This document shows, piece by piece, positions 32,200 to 41,600 of a stretch of 64,000 nt of DNA (its first letter is position 1; every line of letters begins with the position of its first letter). The translations under genes and the position numbers were made by a program. Origin of the DNA: Procambarus clarkii (lineage: Eukaryota; Arthropoda; Malacostraca; Decapoda; Cambaridae); contig NC_091219.1 of assembly GCF_040958095.1 (NCBI RefSeq), forward strand, positions 28,131,850-28,195,849, written 5' to 3'. The notes below the pieces were generated by a model. That model made no database searches and had not been told where the DNA came from. It was given only the letters and a program-made list of their open reading frames with translations.

Positions 32200-35112
32200 C
32201 GTTTTATTTAATAAGTTTTACATATAGTATTTATTAAACATCTAATATTTATTACTGTTTCAGGTTGTGGGACAGATGCTCCTAGATGAACAGAAGATCC
32301 AAAAGGCCAAGACAACTCCAGAGATAATCACCTGTAAAAGAAAAATAAACATTAAACAGGGACACTACTTTTATTATCCCCAATGCCTAATAACAAGCCC
32401 AAAAAATCCTAACATCCTATCTTTCAAGATAGGCTCAGCAAGGCCTATCCCTTACTCTGGTTTTGGTGCAGAGCTTGTTCCCTGAATGGGTGCATTACAT
32501 CCACCACTTTAGTGCCATCAACACATTGTACATATGCTTTATTGTAAGCATTGTACAATGCATGCCAGGCACTAAAGTTTTAGATGCATCCACCCATTCA
32601 GCAAACAAGCCCTGTGAGGATTAACAATGTAACCATTGTTAAGGGTCCCTAAACCTATGCAAATCTAGTCCATCTAGTAGATGGGTAGTAGAGCAAAGCT
32701 CTGAAAAAGCCAAGCCAGGGAGATCTGCAGGACTGCCTGGTCCCCTTTTATGCAATGGGGTAGGATCAGTACAAACTGCATCATCCCTGTGGGTTGTAAC
32801 AGTAGGACATGGTTACACACCTATAAATGGACTAGATAAGAGAATTAAGATTAGGTCATTGATATAGCTAAAACATCAAATTTAATCTCACCCACTTTTG
32901 TAGATTTCCTTTTGCAGAGTAAAGGAGCCTCAGTCCATGCATCAGGACTAAGGCTCTGCATGTCAGCTTACTTTCACCTGAAAAATATTTCAGATTTAAA
33001 GCCAATCTTTCTTTACTTTTCACATTAGCATTCAGTACTTTACAGATTCAGATGGAAAAAATTTCTTTAAGGAATTTACCTTTCCTACATATTTAGTAGC
33101 AGTACAGTAGTAAAGATCTAATTTAGCAATATAAATATATATGGCATCAACTTGCCAAGTTTCAGTAAATGTCATTTGAGAAACTATCCACAACTGCACT
33201 TCAATGGCAATTTACATTTATCTTTAGCCAATGCTATATTGTTTAAGTTATTACCATCTTTTTACTTTTATGCAAATCTATTTAGAGTAACCTTTACTAC
33301 AACTCACCTGATTTTGTTGAAGCAACTGACAGAGGGACTTCTGGACTTTCCAAACCACATTCTGGAAAACTATAAAAATTTAAAACCAAGCTAAAGTAAA
33401 CATTGAATATTTTTTTTACTTCCAAGGGAAAAATATCACTTGGAACAAAACTTTTCCTGCCATTAACTTTGACTCATGATTATCCTTAACAGTGTTATAC
33501 ATTTATAGATTAAAGCTTATTTAACAAACATTTAATGTTAAAGATTTATATTTCATTATTATTATTAATAAAACACCCTCAACTATGCTGTTTAAGATCT
33601 AATGCCCCACATTACAATTTTAACATAGCACTATTCAATACATTCCTGAAAGGACTAAACTTGCAGATATGGTACCCACTAGCCTAAGCCTAGACTTCCA
33701 TACCCTAATATTTAATAGGTTTTTAGCAATTAACTTCTACCCTCTAATTCCAATGTACACAACACTACTTACCGAAGATCTGCAAGTAATTTCCTGCAGC
33801 TCTTTGTTGCCAGGACCTTCCACTATTCTCATGTTAGCTGGAACATTATTGCCAGCTGCTGGTTTGAAAGGGAGGCATACCATGTGCCAATTCAGGAAGC
33901 TTTCCACGTTCCTCACTGCATGTCAGCTCGAGACCTCACTACCATGTTGGGAGGCAGTTGAAGACTAACCAATCAACATCCCAGGCTGGAGAGCAGTGCC
34001 AGCTCAGAATTTACCACCTGCAAAAAAATTTTATATACTCTTAATCTACACCATCTATCTCATCTTTACCTAGCCCCCAAACCTTACACTTGTCAGCATT
34101 AAACTGCATCTGGTAGTCTTAACTATTTCAAAACTATATAGGGCATCGGTATTTTTTATTTGCCAATTCTGCAACTAATGCAGTCTAAACCATAATCTTG
34201 CGAATAACCGAGGTCCAAGGAGAGCTTTTAGGCACTCTTTACAACACTTCTCCCAACTTAACCACATTTATACTAATTTCCTTTGGTATAGCCATGACCT
34301 AATCAACTTCATTCAGCATTCCCAATGATCAGAGCCCCTATCAATTTTGCGCCACTATCAAAATCTCTGCTGAAGTCAAGGTACACAAAATCACAAACTT
34401 TACCACTATTTCCTCAACTATGCAACCTAATCCATGAACATTTAGTAATAAAACTATGCGATTCATGTATCTAGTCACGTTTCTCAAAAAGAGTAGAGAA
34501 ATGGCACTTGCAATGCTAGATTCTAGTAACTTTCCTCACAATAGACTAAGTTAATTGGTCACTAACTTACGCGTTAAAGTTAACTCAAACTTTCCTTTAA
34601 AACTTGCTATATTAGGAACTTTCCACGACCGGCCTTTACCAGACATAATTAAATAGGGTAAAAACGGTATATTAAATGCAGTAAAACTACGGTAAATTCA
34701 ATATGATAAACTTGCAGTCTTTAAGCATGGGCTGCATAGTAAGTGAACTAAACTAAATGTTAAGCACCCTGGCAAACCACTTCGTTCTATTCAATTTATT
34801 TAATCACTTTGTCCGGCTAGAATTTTTAGATTAAAGGAACACCCTCCCTGGTAACGGCTGAACTAGTTAACCAAATACAAATATTTAGGTAAAATACTTT
34901 CATAACACCCGTCTACTTCCCACACCAGTAGACTTGTTCAGCTAAAGGCATAATGTAATGTTCCACTTTAGTAAATAAAGACTTAAAAAAACCACTACCC
35001 CATCTATGTAGTTACCTGACATTCTACGCTTAAAATAACCCATCTATTCCCCATAATTATTCGATATAACTTACCTCTCACCCGCTGGTCGAGTACACAG
35101 CAGTATATATCC
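32200..35112 (-). ncRNA. Candidate five-exon minus-strand transcript, probably non-coding
   Basis: Minus-strand exons read from splice sites are 35075 and upstream, 34017-33773, 33369-33308, 32977-32892 and 32331 downward. All four introns are GT-AG, with good donors (GTAAGT, GTAAGT, GTGAGT, GTGAGA) and T-rich acceptors. AATAAA occurs three times at about 32205-32255, suitable for a 3' end. The short ORF starting in exon 1 (MEEDIYCCVLDQRVR) meets a stop early in exon 2. A different frame across exons 2-5 stays open for roughly 70 codons but has no start, so a long non-coding RNA is likeliest. Promoter and start are not defined. Found by eye only. Confidence 0.4.
32473..32610. repeat. Long imperfect hairpin (about 138 bp)
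   Basis: Left arm 'gcttgttccctgaatgggtg', 'cactttagtgcc', 'cattgtacatatgct' is answered by right arm 'agcattgtacaatg', 'ggcactaaag', 'cacccattcagcaaacaagc'. Arms of about 60 bases have few mismatches and the loop is very short. It lies in intron 4 of the candidate transcript. It could be a foldback MITE or a small-RNA precursor. Confidence 0.75.
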
Positions 35113-35379
35113 TCCTCCATCACTCACCGCGTGGATACTATTTCACTCTGGCCGCAAATTGCCTCAAATCACCTACGTTGTCCATAAACATATATAGAAG
35201 AGCAACTGACCGTAACACCCGTATAGCAATCATCACATAACGTGGGAACATTAGTAGTACTGCTGTCAAAACATAGATGGCGCCAGGACAAACGGTAATT
35301 CCTATGGACTCGCCTAGTTATACGTAGGGAATTGAGCTTCAGCTGTTTGGTCCCGCCCCTCAGCTGTATTCACCTAGTT

Positions 35380-35690
35380 GTACTCACCTAATTTGTGCTT
35401 GCAGGGGTTGAGCTTTGGTTCTTTGGTCCCGACTCTCAACCGTCCATCAACAGGTGTACAGGTTCCTGAGCCTATTGGGCTCTATCACATCTACATATGA
35501 AATTGTGTATGGAGTCAGCCTCCACCACATCACTGCTTAATACATTCCATTTGTTAACTACTCTGACACTGAAAAAATTCTTTCTAATATCTCTGTGGCT
35601 CATTTGGGTACTAAGTTCCCCTTGTTCGTGTTCCACCCGTGTTAAAGAGCTGTCTTTGTAACTATCAAAATGCATATATCTTTGCTTTCA
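35380..35690 (-). mobile_element. LINE family X, 3' end
   Basis: The minus strand encodes a LINE RT C-terminal tail (MSHRDIRKNFFSVRVVNKWN, VLSSDVVEADSIHNF) followed by a 3' untranslated part with 'aggctcaggaacctgtacac'. This is the uninterrupted copy that shows where the nested insertions at 17.5 and 20.2 kb landed. Confidence 0.85.
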
Positions 35691-35884
35691 CTTCAGTTAT
35701 ATTTATGACAAAGGATTTAAAATTTGCCTATATTTCTGCTTCTCTAATGACATTAAAAACTTTCGTTTATTACAGTATCTACATAAAATGAACATTTATC
35801 TTCATTAGGTTGTAGTTCTCATCAATAGGGAGATCGTCGGTAAAAAAAAAAATTGTTTAAATATAAATATCTTTCCTCTCTCAA

Positions 35885-36010
35885 TAATATGCCCGAAACG
35901 CTATGCGTACTAGTGGCTTTAGGTATTGTATGTACTAGCTCTATCTATAAATCCAATATTATGTTTGTAAATCGACTATTTATGTACTTTCCTGAATAAA
36001 ATGAACTTTA
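35885..36010 (-). repeat. TTTA-tailed dispersed element fragment
   Basis: 'gcccgaaacgctatgcgtac' and 'tagtggcttta' match the cgtttcgggca family in minus orientation, with poor tail preservation. Confidence 0.5.
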
Positions 36011-36207
36011 CTTTACTAATATCTAATCTCTGTGACTAAAACGTAAGAACGACTTTATCTATGCCTTTTTGATAACATATACAATTATAAGCTTTATTAG
36101 TGAATCTCTATTAATTAAACAGTGTTTATATAAACATGTTTATGTAAACAGAGTATATATAACTCCACATATAACATCCTCTCTAAGAATATTTTAAACA
36201 CTACACA

Positions 36208-36380
36208 CTTTTATTTATTTATTTATTTATTGTTATATAAAAGAAGGTGCAGTGGGTTTGTAAGAGTACAGTGTTCTTACATTCTTGCAGAGCCACTGAG
36301 GTGACTAACACGCACAGCGTTTCGGGCAGGTCCTAAATCTAACGGATAAGGTTACATGAATAGTTAGTTACATTGTAGCA
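36208..36380 (+). repeat. TTTA-tailed dispersed element
   Basis: (TTTA)n, then 'agaaggtgcagtgggtttgt', 'cttgcagagccactgaggtg' and 'cagcgtttcgggcaggtcct' match the 20.23 kb copy. Confidence 0.7.
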
Positions 36381-36689
36381 AAATTTTAGTTAAACATAAT
36401 AACTACAATATAAATTCACGGGGATGGTTACGCAGGTGAAGATGCATGTCATAATTACTTATATTAGGAGAGTAGGCAGCACAAAATACAGTTTAAGTTT
36501 GAAGCACAAGGTAGGAAACTATGAAGATGAAATTAAGTATTTTTTTGTTTTACTTTTGAATAAGGTGCTCAACAAGAGCATGTTCCAAAGCCTTATGAAT
36601 GGTTAGCATCTGTGTTTGTAAATTTGATCACCAATTTGACAGCCTCTAACTACAGAATTTCCTGTCTTAACTGCAGCTCCGGATTCTTG

Positions 36690-36975
36690 TCTACGCTGGT
36701 CTACTGATCCGTCTGTGAAGCTATCAGGTACCAAATTAATACCAATTTATAAAATAGGTCCGGGAGGTAAAGGTGAAATAAAACATGTATGATAACCGAT
36801 GGTTAGAAGGAAGAGGTCACGACCTTTCCGTAGGGTACAGTCGCACCTCCACAGATCTCCAGTATCATCTATTGATACTGGTAATGGCTCAAAAGGGCCA
36901 CCACTTACGGGCTATTCATGCCCGTGCCACCTTTTGGGTGGCTTAATCTTCATCAATCAAATCTTCATCGACGGT
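36690..36975 (+). repeat. Dispersed SINE-like repeat (gccaccttttgggtggc type)
   Basis: Contains 'ggtaatggctcaaaagggcc', 'gggctattcatgcccgtgcc' and 'accttttgggtggcttaatc', which I recall as a recurrent decapod repeat. Two small hairpins are visible. Only one clear copy is in this window, so the family call is from memory. Confidence 0.5.
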
Positions 36976-37207
36976 TAGAAAGGCGGGGTCCTCCAGGCAC
37001 AAATAGTAAATACAAACCTTACCACAGGCCAGGTGGACTTTCCCAGTCCCAGATATACGATGAAAAGTTTAAGCAAGAGATCTTCCAAGAAAAGCCATGA
37101 CAACATTGACCACTTCACTCGTAACATTGTGAAAGTAAACTTTTAATGTTGGTAGAATCCGGGTGGTTCTGACGTCACTTTCTTAACCTTGAAAGCTGTA
37201 GTCATTT

Positions 37208-37350
37208 TCAGCTGAAGTGGTCGTGTAACTATTGCTTAGAGAGCTGAAGTGTCACGTAGTTAGTGCTTAGAGAGCAGACGTGTCATGTAGCTATTAGGTA
37301 GGTGAAGTCGTTGTCTGAATATTGGTTAGAGAAGTGATGTCAAATTAATT
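37208..37350 (+). repeat. Degenerate tandem repeat of about 31 bp
   Basis: Four to five units begin 'agctgaagtg' and end 'attgcttagag', with lengths of 29-32 bases. It sits 100 bases before another 31-bp array of unrelated sequence. Confidence 0.6.
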
Positions 37351-37464
37351 AGTGGTCATATTATTGGGTTGGCAAAAATGGTAATGAGATACATATATAT
37401 ACGCTGAAGAAGTGCATGTGTTTCCTTTGTGTTAAATGACGTCTCTTTTTTTAATGCCAGGCTT

Positions 37465-37830
37465 CTGACAGATGATGTCTCTTTGTTGCCAGCCTTGTGA
37501 TAGATGTCTCTCTTTGTTGCCAGCCTTGTGATAGATGTCTCTCTTTGTTGCCAGCCTTGTGATAGATGTCTCTCTTTGTTGCCAGCCTTGTGATAGATGT
37601 CTCTCTTTGTTGCCAGCCTTGTGATAGATGTCTCTCTTTGTTGCCAGCCTTGTGATAGATGTCTCTCTTCGTTGCCAGCCTTGTGATAGATGTCTCTCTT
37701 CGTTGCCAGCCTTGTGATAGATGTCTCTCTTCGTTGCCAGCCTTGTGATAGATGTCTCTCTTCGTTGCCAGCCTTGTGATAGATGTCTCTCATTGTTGCC
37801 AGCCTTAATTGTGATAGATGTCCCTCTTCG
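37465..37830. repeat. 31-bp minisatellite, about 12 copies
   Basis: The unit is tgttgccagccttgtgatag plus atgtctctctt, highly regular, with a ttt/ttc variant splitting the array into two blocks near 37.66 kb. Because 31 is not a multiple of 3 and the minus strand lacks stops in all frames, it produces a 169-codon minus-strand ORF that is an artefact. Confidence 0.95.
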
Positions 37831-38165
37831 TTCGCTTCAAAATGCAGAGTTTCTCCACACTGCAAAGTTCCATTACATAATCACTCTAAACAGTGCCCGA
37901 GAAATCCCATCCACAACACTGACGTCATTAACCCATTAAGATGAAACTCATATCTCTCTCCAACATTCACTGAGTCCCCTCAAAGTAGTTGGGACAGTAG
38001 AAGCAGTAGTAAAGGCGACAGTAGTAGGAATACCGTTATTAGTAACAGTAATAGTTGAAGTGGCAGCATGAAATAAAGAAGGAATAGGAGCAGGAGCAGG
38101 AGCAGCAGCAGCAGCAGTAACACCTGCCCCAACGAGGGTGCAAGATATCACAGGATATCCTGGAC

Positions 38166-38185
38166 GGGGGGGGGGGGGGGGGGGG
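38166..38185. repeat. G run of 20
   Basis: An uninterrupted poly(G) tract, preceded by a (GCA)n-like patch at 38.09-38.12 kb. Length may be affected by sequencing. Confidence 0.8.
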
Positions 38186-38602
38186 CCTGGTCGCTCTTTA
38201 GTAAACAAGGCCACTTTAGAGCCTCCGTGCTTCAGATACCCAGACGTTCTTCTTTTGGTTAGACAGAAAGAACCTCAGCGCTGGTCCTAAAGTGTTAGTG
38301 CCTTGGAAAGCGTTTTTTTTCGAAAGGTGATGTGTACAGATCACTTTGTGGAAACTAATTCGTTCATCAGACGGAAATTTCTTATAGAAAAAAAGCAAAT
38401 AAAAAGAGCTTCATAAAAAGACGCATTTCGCAGATTTAAAAATAGTACTGAACTTACACGACCAATGGTGTTTTAAACTAGAAACAAGTGTTCAGAGGAC
38501 CTCCGTATTCAGAGGTCTTCAGAGTGCCATCAACAGCGACTGAGAACATTAGGCTTCACAACACCACGACAGAAGTGCAATTGGAAAGAAAAAACAAAGA
38601 AA

Positions 38603-41600
38603 ATGGTTACCATAGTCTGCACTGCATCTGTCTTCTTTATCCTCACCATCAACACAGTCATTACAGCTCAAGAAGGTAACAACACCGTTCAATTCTCTAA
38701 TTCATCCAAGGACTTCAAGCCATATATACCCACAAACTTTCAACTTACCTGTTTTATGCACACTGAAATCATAAAAATGTGAGTAGAGGAGAAAACATTG
38801 CAGGTCGGCGTTCGATCCCCGATGGTCTAAGTGGTTGAGTACTATTCCTTCCCTCTGTTCTATTCCAGATCCTTATCGTTATCCAAGTGCAATATCGCCT
38901 TATTGGCTTGGCGTTTTCTCCTAATAATTAACTCACGAGAAAATATTAAGGCAATACAATGAAATCTAATTCAGATTTCTGGACTTACCCTGGGGAGTCC
39001 ATGCAAGCTCTGTGTCATTGCATTGTCTTATTATTTTGTTACCTGTTCCATTTCTCATTGCAGAAGGTGCAGTGATAACAACACACTCAGGATCAGTGGT
39101 GAACATCACCATCCCGCAGGATGTAGTAGGCACATCCAGCATCTACTTCTGGACTCACCATCCTAACACCAATGTCAGTCTACGGTTCACCAGCACCATG
39201 CACTACCAGGCTAATTTCACCATCATTCAGCCCGATGTGTGGCACATTGGCTACGTTTCTCAACCGGTGAGGACCACGGGAGAGGCTGTGCGGTGTGGTG
39301 TAGTAGTATGTAGTGTACAATGTATGGTGTAGTAGTTTGTAGTGTACAATGTGTGGTGTAGTAGTATGTAGTGTACAATGTATGGAGTAGTAGTAGTAGT
39401 GTACAATGTGGGGCGTGTATTACCTGATTTACCTGAGGGCCACTAACCCTTGTGGCCTCAGCGAGGACAGGAAGCCGGTGGCTTGTCGAAGGTCCTCCCA
39501 TATGAATGTATAAATATATGTATGAAAGAGAATGTGTGCCTTGTGAGAGCGTAGATAATATTGGAGAGACCATGTGGAAGACTGCATGTGGTGGGTGAAA
39601 CTTTTGGGCACGTTTACCTACACTTGTTGCCTTTGTTCACTGAGCAGAAAATAGGTACCTGGGAGTTAACAGATTGTTATGGGTCGCATCCGGGTAACAA
39701 TAGTCGTTAACTTAAAGGACCTCTATAGGCCTAACAAGCTTCTTGTCTCCGACAACGGAAAACTATTTAAGGAGATGGTATGTAGATAGACTCTAGAGTA
39801 GAGGTTGTGGGAAAGGCTCCTGGATGCAAGAGAAAGAGAGGAGCCGTGGGCGAGTATGAGTGTGTTACATGAAAAAAGTTTGCTGGAGTGTGACATACTA
39901 AGGATAGATTTGCTTTTATGCTGGCAGGTAAATTATTTATTAAATGAAAACGCACATTTTCCTTCACAACATTTCAATGTAAACAAGCCCTGATCTTTCA
40001 AACCCTCCAGTGCACGAAAGTGAATCTTTGCATCTACGAAATCTGTTATGCTTACAGTACTGAAAGCACCTGTCTTCCTCCCACAGACGGCAAAGACTGC
40101 AGTCAGCATCAGTATTCCTCACGGACTGATCTATACCAATTTAGACTACACGAGAGTGAGACAAGTGGCAGTCACCAGCGAGAACCTCGTCTACTGGGCC
40201 TTCTGCAAGAACCAGCACATGTGTGGTGAGTGTCTCTGAGGGGATGGCTGGCTGTTCCCGCCCGAGGCGATGGCTAAGTGTCTGAAGAGGATTGCCGCCT
40301 CTCTCTCTCTGGAGGGATGGCTGTCTCTCTCTGAGGGGGACGGTCTTTCCGAGGGATGGCTATCTGTCTCTCAGAGGATGGTTGTCCGAGTATCCGGATA
40401 TGTCTCTGAGGAAATAATTGTCTGTGGGTGTCTGACAGAATGGTTGTAACCGAGGGGATGGCTGTCTATCTGCATGACTGACTGGAAGGCTGTTTCTACC
40501 ACCTGAGGGCCACTAATCCTAGTGGCCTCGATGAGGACAGGAAGTTGGCGACTTGTCGAAGATCACTCCCCGCCCCAGTTGCCTAGATTATATTTTCCAG
40601 TTATATTTTAAAACTACACAATTTTGGCAGTTACAGCTTCGGCGGGTAGGCGGTTCCATGGATTACGAACCCTGTTGGTGTGATAGAGGAGATTGGCTGT
40701 TTATGTGTATGGGTGAGAGAGCAAATAGGGAAAAAGACAGATGGGTGAGAGAGCAGATGGATGAGGGAGCAAGTGGGTTAGAGGGGAGGTGGGTAAGAGA
40801 GCAGATGGGGAGAGCACAAGTGGGTGAGAGCAAGTGGGTCGACGATTAGAAGTTTACAATATTATCATGCATAGATCCAGCCCATCCTTCTAAAATGATA
40901 GTACTGTTCTCACAACAACTGTTTAGTCGAACTTAGAAAATTGGCAGTTGTAGCCAGCAATGTTACCATTTTGTACTAAAAATTTAACAAAGGGCTGTTA
41001 TAAGTGTGCTTGTTGTAAGCCAGTTACTCTAGTCACCCCAGTAAACAGCCGGACCTGAACTCAGTTCTCTCTCAGGAAATAATGTTACTAGCCAAAATGA
41101 CCTGTAATCAAAGGAATTGGAATGACTGAAACACCGTATCAAATTACTATAGCTGTACTTAAGTAACAGATGAATAATAATTAATCCCAGAGATTACTTT
41201 AATAAGGTGGGTAAAATTTAATAATCCAATATTGAGGCATTAATATCACTGGCCATCACAAGACTTTAATAGCACTGACTGATGTAGCAATAAACAAAAT
41301 TAAATGCTCAAGTTGCAACCAGCATCCCCTTTACAACAGTAAAGTCTTTAAGAGCATATTACTAACAAAATATCTTATCGCTGCAAAAAATTCACTGAAT
41401 ATATCACTATATAATTAATAACTAGCATCACTGCCTGACATGGTAATCCTATCCCAATAGAGAGAGAAAGGTACTTACCCAACAATTAGTAGCCCCTGAG
41501 CCACACGTCCTAGCTCCACGGATTCACAAGACCAACTAACTTTTAAAGTAAGAGTTGAGGGATGTAAGACTCTGCCTGTAGACACCACGGTGCCAGATCA

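Noticed and set aside
32263-32484. A plus-strand coding exon after 'tgtttcag' with ORF MLLDEQKIQKAKTTPEI...
   Set aside because: The same bases fit better as the last exon of the minus-strand transcript, which has matching upstream introns and AATAAA signals; the plus-strand frame has no partner exon or known motif.
37465-37830. CRISPR-like regular repeats
   Set aside because: There are no distinct spacers; it is a head-to-tail minisatellite in a eukaryotic genome.
37356-37865. 169-codon minus-strand ORF with repeated RETSITRLATKRDIYHKAGN
   Set aside because: It is the translation of a 31-bp minisatellite that happens to lack stops in all three minus frames; no start context or splice support.
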